This document shows, piece by piece, positions 1-8,267 of a stretch of DNA of 60,247 nt. Each line of letters begins with the position of its first letter. Position 1 is the stretch's first letter. Under the pieces are notes generated by a model. That model had not been told where the DNA came from. It saw only the letters and a program-made list of their open reading frames with translations, and did not search any database. Both the position numbers and the translations under genes were made by a program. Source of the DNA: Avimonoglobus sp965151315. GTDB lineage: Bacteria; Bacillota; Clostridia; UBA1381. Location: contig CBCTZG010000005.1 of NCBI GenBank assembly GCA_965151315.1, positions 1-60,247 on the forward strand, in the 5' to 3' direction.

Positions 1-193
1 TCTTTCCCTTCCCTTTTATGTTCTGCATTTTTTTCGCTTTTATTCACACACTAATCGGGTATACACGCGGGCGCTCCACTTGGGTGGGACCATATCCTTC
101 CTGCCATACAGCTTTCCATACATTTCATTTTTTTGAACACCAAACAAAAGAAGGATTCTCTTGGAGCGCCCATGTCTATACCCGATATTTTTA

Positions 194-240
194 TTTTAAC
201 CTAATTCAGGTTAAAAGTCAATAACCTAATTCAGATTATT
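194..240. promoter_or_regulatory. Tandem palindromic operators before the first XRE gene
   Basis: Two near-identical inverted repeats stand side by side. The first core, TAACCTAATTCAGGTTA at 197-213, is a perfect palindrome that extends to 194-216. The second, TAACCTAATTCAGATTA at 222-238, has one arm mismatch. Their centres are 25 bp apart, about 2.4 helix turns. They lie 36-80 bases before the start codon of the XRE-type gene at 276 and overlap the likely core promoter (AT-rich, about 235-245). XRE repressors typically bind such repeats, so autoregulation is the simplest reading. This is inferred from layout only. Confidence 0.6.
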
Positions 241-275
241 ATATTATTTTTTTAAAAATTTAGGAGTATACGTTT

Positions 276-500
276 ATGAAACTAAGAATTCGAGATTTAC
301 GTGAAGATCAAGACCTTTCCCAGACAAAGCTCGCGGAAATGATCGGCATGTCACAGACAGGATATTCAAAATATGAAACCGGTGAAAATGAACTGCCCAT
401 ATCTATCCTAGTGAAACTGGCTGATTTTTACAATACCTTAACAGATTATATTCTTGGTCGCACCGATGATAAGCGCCCACCTGAAAATTGGTATAAATAA
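276..500 (+). CDS. Small XRE-family HTH transcriptional regulator
   Basis: A 74-residue protein made almost wholly of one Cro/C1-type helix-turn-helix domain. It has LRIRDLREDQDLSQTKLAEM at the N-terminus, a recognition-helix region around MSQTGYSKYETGENELP, and LVKLADFYNTLTDYILGRTD closing the five-helix bundle. There is no sensor or oligomerisation domain. TAGGAG stands about 9 bases before the ATG. It is followed after 27 bases by a second XRE gene, so the two probably share a transcript. The tandem palindromes upstream suggest autorepression. The target is unknown; paired small XRE regulators occur in both mobile and core regions. Confidence 0.9.
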   Translation: MKLRIRDLREDQDLSQTKLAEMIGMSQTGYSKYETGENELPISILVKLADFYNTLTDYILGRTDDKRPPENWYK

Positions 501-527
501 TTTAACATTGGATAAGAGGGCTATATC

Positions 528-755
528 ATGGCAGTTATGCAGCATGAAAAATATGTAGGGCAAAAAATTCGTTTCTTTAGAAAAAGAGCTGGTTTTACCC
601 AGGATGAGCTGGCGGCAAAGCTGCAAGTAAACGGCTGTGACCTGACCAGAAGCGCTTTGGCCAAGATTGAAGTTGGGCAAAGGCATATTTATATTGATGA
701 ACTCAAACATTTCAAAACGGTTTTCAATATTTCTTATGAAGAATTGCTTGACTGA
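528..755 (+). CDS. Small XRE-family HTH regulator
   Basis: A 75-residue protein with a single Cro/C1-type HTH: IRFFRKRAGFTQDELAAKLQ is the first half, and LTRSALAKIEVGQRHIYIDE holds the recognition helix. It differs clearly from the preceding XRE protein, so this is not a recent duplication. AGAGGG precedes the ATG. The gene ends 41 bases before a strong terminator, which closes the two-gene unit. DNA binding is near certain from the fold; the regulated genes are not evident. Confidence 0.88.
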   Translation: MAVMQHEKYVGQKIRFFRKRAGFTQDELAAKLQVNGCDLTRSALAKIEVGQRHIYIDELKHFKTVFNISYEELLD

Positions 756-796
756 TCTTGGTTGTTAAAAAACGGTCTTCTAACGACGGTCTTCCT

Positions 797-825
797 GGCG
801 GGGCGTTTTCATGCCCCGCCTTTTT
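797..825 (+). terminator. Rho-independent terminator of the XRE pair
   Basis: GGCGGGGC, an 8-base loop, then GCCCCGCC followed by five T residues. It sits just after the second XRE gene. The nonamer ACGGTCTTC occurs twice directly before it (about 770 and 786). Confidence 0.85.
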
Positions 826-1127
826 ATTCCGTGCTCTATTTTTTCAATCCGATCCCCATGAATGACTTTTTTTCTCATTCGAGCAAAAAAAGTCATCAAA
901 AATGCCCTCTTTCCCTGCGGGCCGTCCGCCTGCGGAGTGGCCGCCCGCAGGGTGGTAAGCCCGCTTCGCGGGCACTGACTGACGAAAACCCTTTTGCATA
1001 GACGTCCGCCAGGTATTCTGGCTAAGGGGGCTTTGCCGCAGAATACTTTTTTACTTGGATGGACTTGGGAACGTTTGCGGTATGGGGTTTTTTCCGGTTA
1101 ACTACTAGGAAAACATATCATCAGGAC
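826..1127. other. Gene-free stretch with four strong inverted repeats
   Basis: No convincing gene is seen. The stretch holds four inverted repeats in a row. ATGACTTTTTTT/AAAAAAAGTCAT lies at 862-873 and 885-896. CCCTGCGGG/CCCGCAGGG at 913-921 and 944-952 encloses TCCGC/GCGGA. GCCCGC/GCGGGC lies at 959-964 and 968-973. GTATTCTG/CAGAATAC at 1013-1020 and 1039-1046 is followed by six T residues, a terminator-like end on the plus strand. This could be a structured transcript or a remnant of a repeat element; no family was recognised. Confidence 0.4.
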
Positions 1128-1164
1128 AAAAAAATTGGGACAGGAAACGAAGCCGCCCCTGTCC
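1128..1164 (-). terminator. Terminator of the two-component/ABC operon
   Basis: On the minus strand GGACAGG and CCTGTCC form a 7-bp stem followed after CAA by seven T residues. It lies 28 bases beyond the stop codon of the response regulator gene. Confidence 0.7.
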
Positions 1165-1191
1165 ATCCACATTTTAATCTTCTGTTTAGAT

Positions 1192-1863
1192 TTAATGAAA
1201 CCGATACCCCACACCCCAGACCGTTTCAATATGCTTTTCCGTATCCGTATTGATTTTATCCCGTATCCGCTGGATATGCACGGTGACGGTGGAAATATCG
1301 CCCACAGCATCCATCCCCCAGATCCGGTCAAACAGGGTGTCCTTGGAAAACGTCCGGTTGGGGTTCTCCGCCAGGAACAACAGCAGGTCATATTCTTTCG
1401 CAGTGAGGGAAACCTCCCTCCCGTCCACCAAAACCTTGTGGGCGTCCTTATCGATCACCAGCGCGCCCATGGTAAGGATATCGTTTTTCCCCTGGGCCAG
1501 CACTTCATGCCGGGCGATATGGGCCTTAACCCGGGCCACCAGCTCGTTGGGGCTGAAGGGCTTTGTCATGTAATCGTCGGCGCCCAGGCCCAGGCCTTTG
1601 ATCTTGCTGATGTCGTCGTTTTTGGCCGACAGGAAGATCACCGGCGTCTGCTTTTTCTCCCGCAGCTTCCCGATCACCGAAAACCCGTCCATCCCCGGCA
1701 GCATGATATCAATAATCACCAAATCAAAATCCTCTGCCAGGGCCAGCTCCAGACCGCTGGTCCCCCGGGCCGCCAGGGTGCAGGCAAAGCCGCTGATCTC
1801 CAGGTAGTCCCGCTCCAACTCCGCGATGCTCTGGTCGTCCTCAATAATCAATATCCGTTTCAC
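1192..1863 (-). CDS. OmpR/PhoB-family response regulator
   Basis: A 223-residue two-component response regulator. The receiver domain (about 1-120) shows the acidic pair IIEDD, the phospho-acceptor Asp in LVIIDIMLPGMDG and the Lys of MTKPFSPNELVARV. The winged-helix DNA-binding domain follows (about 130-223), ending in TVWGVGYRFH, typical of the OmpR/PhoB class. GTG at 1863 is chosen because GGAAGGGAAG lies 8 bases before it; a TTG one codon upstream is possible. It is the last gene of a minus-strand operon and 24 bases after its cognate kinase gene. It likely controls this ABC operon, by analogy with drug- or peptide-sensing kinase/ABC modules. Confidence 0.93.
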   Translation of the reverse strand: MKRILIIEDDQSIAELERDYLEISGFACTLAARGTSGLELALAEDFDLVIIDIMLPGMDGFSVIGKLREKKQTPVIFLSAKNDDISKIKGLGLGADDYMTKPFSPNELVARVKAHIARHEVLAQGKNDILTMGALVIDKDAHKVLVDGREVSLTAKEYDLLLFLAENPNRTFSKDTLFDRIWGMDAVGDISTVTVHIQRIRDKINTDTEKHIETVWGVGYRFH

Positions 1864-1887
1864 CAATAAAACTTCCCTTCCTATCTA

Positions 1888-3042
1888 CTATTCCGCTGCC
1901 GGCAGATAAAGAACCGCCGTAGTCCCCTGCTGTTCCCCGTCGCTGCGGAGCCACAGCTTGCCGCCGTGCCGGGCCACGATCTGCTTAGCAATTCCCAGGC
2001 CTAGGCCGCTGCCTTTGATATTGGGTGTACGGGCCGGGTCGATCCGGTAAAATTCATCGAATACATGGCCCAGCTCTTCCTTGGCAATCCCGACGCCGTC
2101 GTCGGTGATCTGGGCGTAAATCCCCCCGTCCCCCGGGTAGGTACTGACCAAAAGCGCCCCCCGGCCGGGTTTTTTATATTTGATGGCATTGTCGATCAGG
2201 TTGGCGAACACCCGCCCCATTTTTTCATAGTCCAGCCTGACTGGTACCGCCGTTTCTGTCAAACGCTCCGTGAGGGCCATGTCGTTTTTTTCCAAATCCA
2301 GCCGGTATTCATCCATAACAGATCCCAAAAACTGGCTCAGATCCCCGGTTTCAAAATTAAATTGCAGCTTTGCCAGCTCCAGCTTGGAGAACATGGACAG
2401 GTTGTTTACCATTTCGTCAATCAGGGCCGTCTTGGCGGAAATCGTATCCAGATACCGCCGGACCTTTTCCGGTGTATCCGCCACCCCGTCCCGGATCCCG
2501 TCCACATACCCCCGGATCGAGGTCACCGGGGTTTTCAGATCGTGTGACAAATTGGCCAGGAGCATACTCCGCTCCGTTTTCATAGCCGCCTCCTGCCGGG
2601 CTGCCTGGCGCAAGGCCCGGCGCATATTATCAAATTCCGCACAGAGCGTATTGATTTCTTCATACTGGCTGCCCAGCACCTCAAAATCCAGGTCGCCGCC
2701 CCGGATCTTCTCCGCCGCTTCTGTCAATTCCGCAATGGGTCTAGTCAGGCTCCGGGACATCCGGGCGGTAAAGAAAGTGGTAGAAACCACCAGCACCAGG
2801 ACGCAGAGGCCAGCCCAGATCCAGGCCAGCTGCAGGGCCTGGGGGTTCTTTTGGAAAAATCCGCCGACAGCCTGCCTGAGCATAGACGGCGCTAAGAGGG
2901 CCGTCCGGCTGATCTCCAGCTCCTCTACCGGATACCGCATAACAAAATAAATAAAAAAGCATGCAGAAATAACACCTATCAGAAGAATAGGTGTTAAAAG
3001 CATGAGGATATTATATACGGCAAACCGCCTTTTGATCTTCAT
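1888..3042 (-). CDS. Membrane sensor histidine kinase
   Basis: A 384-residue HisKA-type kinase. Two membrane segments (about 11-36 and 73-93) frame a short outside loop of about 40 residues, followed by a HAMP linker (SRSLTRPIAELTEAAEKI), the phospho-acceptor box LANLSHDLKTPVTSIRGYVD, the N box (FANLIDNAIKY) and the G boxes (DDGVGI, GSGLGLGIAK). The start is placed at 3042 because AGGAGG lies just before that ATG; the longer reading frame upstream lacks such a site. The short sensor loop resembles kinases that detect envelope stress or antibiotics through a partner transporter, and here it is encoded with one. Confidence 0.93.
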   Translation of the reverse strand: MKIKRRFAVYNILMLLTPILLIGVISACFFIYFVMRYPVEELEISRTALLAPSMLRQAVGGFFQKNPQALQLAWIWAGLCVLVLVVSTTFFTARMSRSLTRPIAELTEAAEKIRGGDLDFEVLGSQYEEINTLCAEFDNMRRALRQAARQEAAMKTERSMLLANLSHDLKTPVTSIRGYVDGIRDGVADTPEKVRRYLDTISAKTALIDEMVNNLSMFSKLELAKLQFNFETGDLSQFLGSVMDEYRLDLEKNDMALTERLTETAVPVRLDYEKMGRVFANLIDNAIKYKKPGRGALLVSTYPGDGGIYAQITDDGVGIAKEELGHVFDEFYRIDPARTPNIKGSGLGLGIAKQIVARHGGKLWLRSDGEQQGTTAVLYLPAAE

Positions 3043-3050
3043 GGGCCCTC

Positions 3051-3797
3051 CTACAGTTCTTTCCGGTCGAACAGGATATACGCGGCAGTGAAAAAGACCA
3101 CCAGGGTGCCCAGGACAATGCCGATTTTCGTAATCAGCGCACCAAAGGGCAGGGTCGCGCCCAGCCATAACTTATGCCATTGCAGGTACGCCGTAAACAC
3201 CATCTGGCCCCAGGCTGCTACAAAATAGTTTAAGTACTTGAAAAACGCATAGATCCCTATGGACAGCAGCATGGACAAGGTAGGCCCGGCGCAGAGCATA
3301 TTCACCAGTACGCCCAAAAGCACCAGCCCCAGCATAGGGACCAGATCGATGAGATACGCGGCAAGCGTGGGCAGCAGCACCGGCAGGAGGCTGTTCCCGG
3401 ATACGCCCTGGATCACAGCGCAGATCAGGAATATCCCTCCCAGAAAAGCCGCGCCCATGAGAAAGATTGCCGCCACTTTGGAGGCAAACACCTTGATCCG
3501 GGTAACGGGCCGCAAAAGGGCAGCTTTCATGGTGTCCTCCTGGAACTCGCTGCAAAACAGGTCCGCCGCCGCCATGAAAACAATCAGCGGCACGATGATC
3601 TCCGCCGCAAAGGGCAGCATCTCCAGCATGATATTGCTGCGGATCTGCATCTGACCCCGGCTGATTTTCTCAATCAGCATAGACCCGCCCATCCGCAGCA
3701 GGCAGAAGCCGGCGCTGATGATCAAAAGCACGATGTATTTCTTTTTGGAGACCAGCTTGGAAAATTCAGTTCTTGTGCTGTAGATCAGATTGTTCAT
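3051..3797 (-). CDS. ABC-2 type exporter permease
   Basis: A 248-residue integral membrane protein with about six hydrophobic segments, including YIVLLIISAGFCLLRMGGSM near the N-terminus. It has the hallmark of BcrB/LanF-type ABC-2 permeases, an early segment followed by EFQEDTMKAALLRPVTRI, which contacts the ATPase. Its start overlaps the stop of the ATPase gene by four bases (ATGA), so the two are translationally coupled. Together they would form a two-subunit exporter for a lipid-active peptide or drug, or an uncharacterised substrate. The substrate cannot be told from sequence. Confidence 0.85.
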   Translation of the reverse strand: MNNLIYSTRTEFSKLVSKKKYIVLLIISAGFCLLRMGGSMLIEKISRGQMQIRSNIMLEMLPFAAEIIVPLIVFMAAADLFCSEFQEDTMKAALLRPVTRIKVFASKVAAIFLMGAAFLGGIFLICAVIQGVSGNSLLPVLLPTLAAYLIDLVPMLGLVLLGVLVNMLCAGPTLSMLLSIGIYAFFKYLNYFVAAWGQMVFTAYLQWHKLWLGATLPFGALITKIGIVLGTLVVFFTAAYILFDRKEL

Positions 3798-4528
3798 ATG
3801 GCTACTTCTCCTCTTCTGTCCTTCACCACGGACAAAAAATAATCCTCCATCGAGGGATGAAGCCGCAGGGCTTCCTCAGTTGCACAGGCATGGATCAGCT
3901 CGCCCTCGTACATGACCGCCACCTTGTTGCAGGTTTTTTCGATCTCCCCGGCCATGTGGCTGGAAATCAGGAAGGTGGTATGCTTCTGGGCGTTCATCCG
4001 TTTGATGATCTCCCGGATCTCCACGACGCCCTCGATATCCAGGCCATTCACCGGCTCGTCTAAAATCATCAGGGCTGGATCTGCCAAAAAGGCCATGGCC
4101 AGTCCCAGCCGCTGCTTCATACCCAGAGAAAACCGGCCGGCTTTATCATTTTTATATTGCAGGAGGTGGACAATGTCCAATACCTGCTCAATCCGCTGGC
4201 GGCCCACCCCCGGGTAGAACCGGGCCATCATCTGCAAATGCCGGTATGCTGTCAGATCCTTATAGATGGCGGGGGCTTCTACCAAAGCCCCCGTATTGCG
4301 CATGATTTCCTCAAAGTTTTCCTCCGCGTCCATGCCGAAAATCCGAATCCGTCCCGCGGAGGGACGGTTCAGCCCCAGGCAGGCCTTCATAGCCGTTGTC
4401 TTGCCGGAACCGTTGGGGCCCAAAAGCCCTACGATATCCCCTTCCTCCACTGTAAAGCTGACGTTGCGGATCCCCCGCCCGTTTTTATACAGCTTTGTCA
4501 GGCCGCTGATCTCGATTACATTACCCAT
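3794..4528 (-). CDS. ABC transporter ATP-binding protein (BcrA-like)
   Basis: A 244-residue ATPase subunit. It shows Walker A GPNGSGKTTA, signature FSLGMKQRLGLA (the SLGMKQR form usual in BcrA and lantibiotic-immunity ATPases), Walker B ALMILDEPVNGLD and the switch His in FLISSHM. It is the second gene of the minus-strand operon, 21 bases after the secreted protein gene and overlapping the permease gene. The role is energising export through the adjacent ABC-2 permease. Family placement is firm; antibiotic or peptide resistance is only an inference from the kinase context. Confidence 0.92.
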   Translation of the reverse strand: MGNVIEISGLTKLYKNGRGIRNVSFTVEEGDIVGLLGPNGSGKTTAMKACLGLNRPSAGRIRIFGMDAEENFEEIMRNTGALVEAPAIYKDLTAYRHLQMMARFYPGVGRQRIEQVLDIVHLLQYKNDKAGRFSLGMKQRLGLAMAFLADPALMILDEPVNGLDIEGVVEIREIIKRMNAQKHTTFLISSHMAGEIEKTCNKVAVMYEGELIHACATEEALRLHPSMEDYFLSVVKDRRGEVAI

Positions 4529-4549
4529 TGCTAAACCGTCTCCTTTTGC

Positions 4550-5614
4550 TTATTCTGCCGTTTCCGCCTCTTGCGGGCCTGCGATTTCAATCATCTCGCT
4601 GGTTTCCTTGTTGACAACTACTGCTGTCCCGTCGGCATAGTGGATCTCTACCGTGCCGTCATCGTTGGCAACAAAATTGGTCACATCCGTTTCCTGTATA
4701 GGCTCCCGGTCCCTGCTGGACTGGTAGGTTATATTTTCCAGGCTGTTCAAATCGGCTTTGGGCGGTACGGTGGTACCGTAGCCGGACAGGTCGATAGACA
4801 TATTCATCGTCATGGTATGCTCCTGGCCGTTCTCATCCCTGCCGGCCAATACGGCTTGCAGGTCGTTATGCAGCAGCCGGCCTTCGCTGTCAACGCTGAA
4901 CTTCGTATACGCGCTGCGTACCACCGGGTCTTTGCCCAAGGCCAGTGTAGGATCGTCCTGGTTATATTCGCTGCTGCTCATGCCGGAGAACATGGCGGAA
5001 AGGCCTGCGTTTACAAATTCCGGCACCTGCATCCCGTCTAAGACCATTTCGTAATCCTTGCTCTGGTCGTCGCCGGATACATAGACAAAGTTGTTCTTCA
5101 GATCACCCATAAAGGTGTCCGCCAAAAGCTCTATAAACCTTACCATTTTCTGATCGGTTTCCCGGCTCATGTCAATACCGCCGGACAGGGCCGTATAATT
5201 GCTGGGATCATAATGCTCTTTTTCTTCCTCACTGTCATAAAGGGAGGTTTCAATTTTCCCAGTTTCCGGGTGCTTATAAATATTGATCCGAATGTCGTCC
5301 TGCATATACGTGCTGGTGTCATAGCCCGCCTCGCCGCCGGCATAGCTGGATTTTTCCTCCCGGTACAGGTTGGCGTCGCCGTCCTTAGCGTACATCTCCT
5401 TTGTATACGCCTCCGCAATGGGCACGCCGTCGATATCCATGGAAACCCTGGCTTCCATTGTATAATTTTCCGTCCCCAAGGCGCCAATGATGGCCTTTTT
5501 ATAGACCGAGTAGCCCCCAGAGGTGGTGTAGTTGGCAAACGCCGCGCCGGCGAAGACGCAGATCCCGGCTGCCAGGCTGACCAACGCCGTCGTTCTTTTT
5601 TTCTTTGCCGTCAT
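4550..5614 (-). CDS. Secreted protein of unknown function heading the ABC/two-component operon
   Basis: A 354-residue protein with an N-terminal signal or anchor segment (KKKRTTALVSLAAGICVFAG, then AAFA). The rest is hydrophilic, acidic and beta-rich, without cysteines or catalytic motifs I recognise. Phrases such as FVYVSGDDQSKDYEMVLDG and DGTVEIHYADGTAVVVNKE resemble LolA-like or lipoprotein-type beta barrels, but this is weak. AGGAAATGATGAAA precedes the ATG. It is first in the operon, so an extracytoplasmic role with the exporter or kinase (sensing or substrate binding) is plausible. No family name is claimed. Confidence 0.75.
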   Translation of the reverse strand: MTAKKKRTTALVSLAAGICVFAGAAFANYTTSGGYSVYKKAIIGALGTENYTMEARVSMDIDGVPIAEAYTKEMYAKDGDANLYREEKSSYAGGEAGYDTSTYMQDDIRINIYKHPETGKIETSLYDSEEEKEHYDPSNYTALSGGIDMSRETDQKMVRFIELLADTFMGDLKNNFVYVSGDDQSKDYEMVLDGMQVPEFVNAGLSAMFSGMSSSEYNQDDPTLALGKDPVVRSAYTKFSVDSEGRLLHNDLQAVLAGRDENGQEHTMTMNMSIDLSGYGTTVPPKADLNSLENITYQSSRDREPIQETDVTNFVANDDGTVEIHYADGTAVVVNKETSEMIEIAGPQEAETAE

Positions 5615-5659
5615 TTTTCATCATTTCCTTTCTGTTGATTTTCCCTGACTATATAGTGC

Positions 5660-5685
5660 AGTATGGAACAGTCCCGTTCCATACT
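5660..5685. promoter_or_regulatory. Perfect inverted repeat in the operon leader
   Basis: AGTATGGAAC (5660-5669), a 6-base spacer, then GTTCCATACT (5676-5685). It lies 46-71 bases before the first gene of the ABC/two-component operon, next to TATAAT-like boxes on the minus strand (about 5692 and 5711). It could be an operator or an mRNA 5' stem. OmpR-type regulators usually prefer direct repeats, so the operon's own regulator is not the obvious binder. Confidence 0.5.
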
Positions 5686-5779
5686 TTCATTATAATCATT
5701 CCTTATCAACATTATATAACGGAATTATAAACATTTTCTAAACGAATCCAAACAAAATATAAATTTTATGTTTTTTATC

Positions 5780-5820
5780 AAAAAAGCGGGGCGCCCGGAC
5801 TTAAAACCGTTTCGCGCCCC
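5780..5820 (-). terminator. cdd: Terminator overlapping the cytidine deaminase 3' end
   Basis: On the minus strand GGGGCGC (inside the last codons of the deaminase gene) pairs with GCGCCCC, followed by GC and six T residues. The coding sequence itself supplies the upstream arm. Confidence 0.7.
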
Positions 5821-6202
5821 ACCAATCCGGCATCAGCGCGCCCAGCCGCACCAATCTGCCGGTGGTTTCATCTGCCAAGATCTCCAATTCCGCCGCCCGG
5901 CTGTCCAGCTGCATAAGCATTTCCCGGCAGGCGCCGCAGGGCATGCCTGCCTTCCCGTCCGCCATTACGCAGACCAGCCGCCGGATCCTGTGTTCCCCGT
6001 TGGTAATCATATTCGCCACCGCGTTCCGCTCTGCGCACATGCCCAGGGAACAGGCCGTATCAATACACACGCCGGTGTATATATGCCCAGCCGCTGTTTC
6101 CACTGCGGCGGCCACGCCCCCCGCTTCGATAAACGGGGACAGCGCCCTGGGATTCAGCCGGGCTTTTGCCGATTTGTATAAGTTTTCCCAAGCCCTGTCC
6201 AT
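5801..6202 (-). CDS. cdd: Cytidine deaminase
   Basis: A 133-residue enzyme of the small homotetrameric type, converting cytidine or deoxycytidine to uridine or deoxyuridine in pyrimidine salvage. The zinc site is explicit: CAERNAV (the Cys ligand and catalytic Glu) and PCGACREM (two Cys ligands). Length matches the family. It begins 10 bases after the stop of the LTA-synthase-like gene, so it is probably the promoter-distal gene of that transcript. The N-terminus (MDRAWENLYKSAKARLNPR) is typical. Confidence 0.92.
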   Translation of the reverse strand: MDRAWENLYKSAKARLNPRALSPFIEAGGVAAAVETAAGHIYTGVCIDTACSLGMCAERNAVANMITNGEHRIRRLVCVMADGKAGMPCGACREMLMQLDSRAAELEILADETTGRLVRLGALMPDWWGAKRF

Positions 6203-6212
6203 ATGTTCCTCC

Positions 6213-8174
6213 TTACCTTACCTGGATCACCGGGCTCTTGCTGAGAATCCGGCCGCTTTGTGTCTCCTGCACCACCCCGATCCGGGCCCGGAACTTTTCT
6301 TTTTCGCCCGGCGACCGAAGCAGCTCCGGTGAAATATACTCCGTTTCCCGTTCCCTGCCGCCTACGGTCACCCGGCTGGCGTCTGTAAAATTCGCGCCGT
6401 GTATATATGCCCAGCCGTCCGCAAAGGTCACAGTGCTGACAGACACGGGCGCCGTGCCCATCTGCATATCCACCGGGATAAACTTTTTCCCCCAAGCGTA
6501 ATTCCCGCCAAACAAGGCGTCATACTGTAACAGCTTCAGCGCCCGCTTGTATTCTGCTTCCGGGAACCCGGACTGGTGCAGCTTTGTCAGGATTCCGGCG
6601 TCCATGCCCAGCCGGCCCATCACCTGGGCGGTCAGCTGGAATGCTTCTAAATCCCTGTCCTGCTTTTCCAGCGGGAAGTTGGCCCAGATCACATACTCCG
6701 TATTAAACAGGCCGCCCTTTTTCAGGGTGTATTCCCCGATCTCCAGGCAGGGCTGATGGTCGCCGAACAGCACCAGTACAGTGGGCTCCGGATTTTCGGC
6801 CAGCTCCGCCGTTAAGGCCGCAATGAAATTATCCACATCCTTAACCTGATTGACATAATATTCCAGGTTATCCTTGCCGTCTCCCGCACCCTGGGCGGTG
6901 ATCTCCGCTGGGGCGCCCTCGATAGGCTCGTTGGGGTATTTCCCATGGCATTGCACCGACACCGCATACACGAAATCCCGCTCCGCAGTACTGTCCATGG
7001 CTTTCTGAATCTCGCCCTTCAGCGCCATATCCCGGATCCAGCCTAGGGCGTTGGTTTCATAACCCGCCATATACTCCGCCGAGGTAAAGGTGTCAAAGCC
7101 CAGGTTAGCGTAGACAATATCCCGGTCGTAGAATGTCCCTGTATGGTTATGCAGGGCATGGGTCTTATAGCCCAGGGATTTTAAGTCGTAATTCACAGAT
7201 TCACAAGTCCTGTCCAGCAGCGTCGTCTTATACGGATATTCCCCAATCCCGAAAAACTCCGTGCTCATACCGCTGAGCACCTCAAATTCTGTATTGGCCG
7301 TACCGCCCCCTACCACCGGTACGCCTAAAAGCCCGGTGGAGCAGGTTTTTTTCAGCGCCCGGAACGCAGGCACCGGATCCTCTGAATATTCTATACCTTC
7401 GATCAGCGTAGGATCCATAAAGGACTCTAACTGAACCATAATAATATTGGGCTGCTCCGCCGGCACCTGTGCCTGCGGACCGCCAGCCGGGAGGCTGTCG
7501 GTAATTTTTTGAATGGTGCTGCGGCTGTAGTCCGCCGGCTTGTCAATCCCGGTATTGAAAATACTGTATGTAAAGCAGCAGGCAAACCCATAATTTTCAT
7601 ATGCCTCGGAAAGGTCCGGATATTTTTCCGGGATATGCTGCGCCCGGATAACGGTGTTCATGGGCATAACCACCGCCAGCGCCATCAGGATAAACGCCGG
7701 CACCACCCGGCCGTACCGGGGCTTGGCCCGGGGCGCCTTGATTAAAAGGATTGTCATTGCGGCTACCGCTAAAACGGCGATCGCGCCGATCAAAACGAGC
7801 TGGAACGTATCCAGATAAATATCTAACAGGCTGTAGGCTGACCGGATCACGGTAAAATCAATGGCGGACAGGGGCGTACTCCGCAGATGCATCAGCACAC
7901 AGTTGGTTACCCCCAAGGTCAGCCAGCACAGGGAAACCACCGCCATCAAAAACTGCCGGAATGGGAACAAAAGCGCTACCATCAGGGTCAGCATAATAAT
8001 CGCGCCGTTGTATAAAAACATCAGCGGATGGGTTCCGGCAAAAACGAACCCTGACCAAAGGGAGCCATTGCTCAGCGCCTCGATCAAAAACGTCAGCAAA
8101 ACTGACAGCACGGCACACAGGGCCACCGGCTTCCCCCGCAGGGCACACATGGTTTTTTGCAGCTTCTTCCACAC
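6213..8174 (-). CDS. LTA synthase family membrane sulfatase-fold protein
   Basis: A 653-residue protein with about five N-terminal membrane segments (roughly residues 15-175) followed by an extracellular alkaline-phosphatase/sulfatase-fold domain. Visible family features are IIMVQLESFMDP (first metal ligand), GGGTANTEFEVLSG with the nucleophilic Thr, and LFGDHQP (metal ligands). Such enzymes transfer glycerophosphate from phosphatidylglycerol to build lipoteichoic acid, or decorate surface glycans. A C-terminal extension of about 100 residues after the catalytic domain (SVSTVTFADGWAYIHGANFT...) looks like an IPT/TIG-type beta domain, unusual for LtaS. Translation probably starts at GTG after GGGAGGGAATTGGT. 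LTA polymerase versus another phosphoglycerol transferase cannot be settled. Confidence 0.85.
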   Translation of the reverse strand: MWKKLQKTMCALRGKPVALCAVLSVLLTFLIEALSNGSLWSGFVFAGTHPLMFLYNGAIIMLTLMVALLFPFRQFLMAVVSLCWLTLGVTNCVLMHLRSTPLSAIDFTVIRSAYSLLDIYLDTFQLVLIGAIAVLAVAAMTILLIKAPRAKPRYGRVVPAFILMALAVVMPMNTVIRAQHIPEKYPDLSEAYENYGFACCFTYSIFNTGIDKPADYSRSTIQKITDSLPAGGPQAQVPAEQPNIIMVQLESFMDPTLIEGIEYSEDPVPAFRALKKTCSTGLLGVPVVGGGTANTEFEVLSGMSTEFFGIGEYPYKTTLLDRTCESVNYDLKSLGYKTHALHNHTGTFYDRDIVYANLGFDTFTSAEYMAGYETNALGWIRDMALKGEIQKAMDSTAERDFVYAVSVQCHGKYPNEPIEGAPAEITAQGAGDGKDNLEYYVNQVKDVDNFIAALTAELAENPEPTVLVLFGDHQPCLEIGEYTLKKGGLFNTEYVIWANFPLEKQDRDLEAFQLTAQVMGRLGMDAGILTKLHQSGFPEAEYKRALKLLQYDALFGGNYAWGKKFIPVDMQMGTAPVSVSTVTFADGWAYIHGANFTDASRVTVGGRERETEYISPELLRSPGEKEKFRARIGVVQETQSGRILSKSPVIQVR

Positions 8175-8267
8175 ACCAATTCCCTCCCTTAATCCTTATG
8201 CGTTCATTATATGCCATTTGCCGGGAAACGTCAATTGAATATGTATTAAAAAATTCTTAAAACTTTC

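Noticed and set aside
18..224. 68-codon plus-strand open frame at the left edge
   Set aside because: It overlaps the XRE operators, has no ribosome binding site, and has an aromatic-rich composition without domain features.
1135..1869. 244-codon plus-strand open frame
   Set aside because: It is antisense to the response regulator, whose motifs are complete; the frame arises from GC-rich codon positions.
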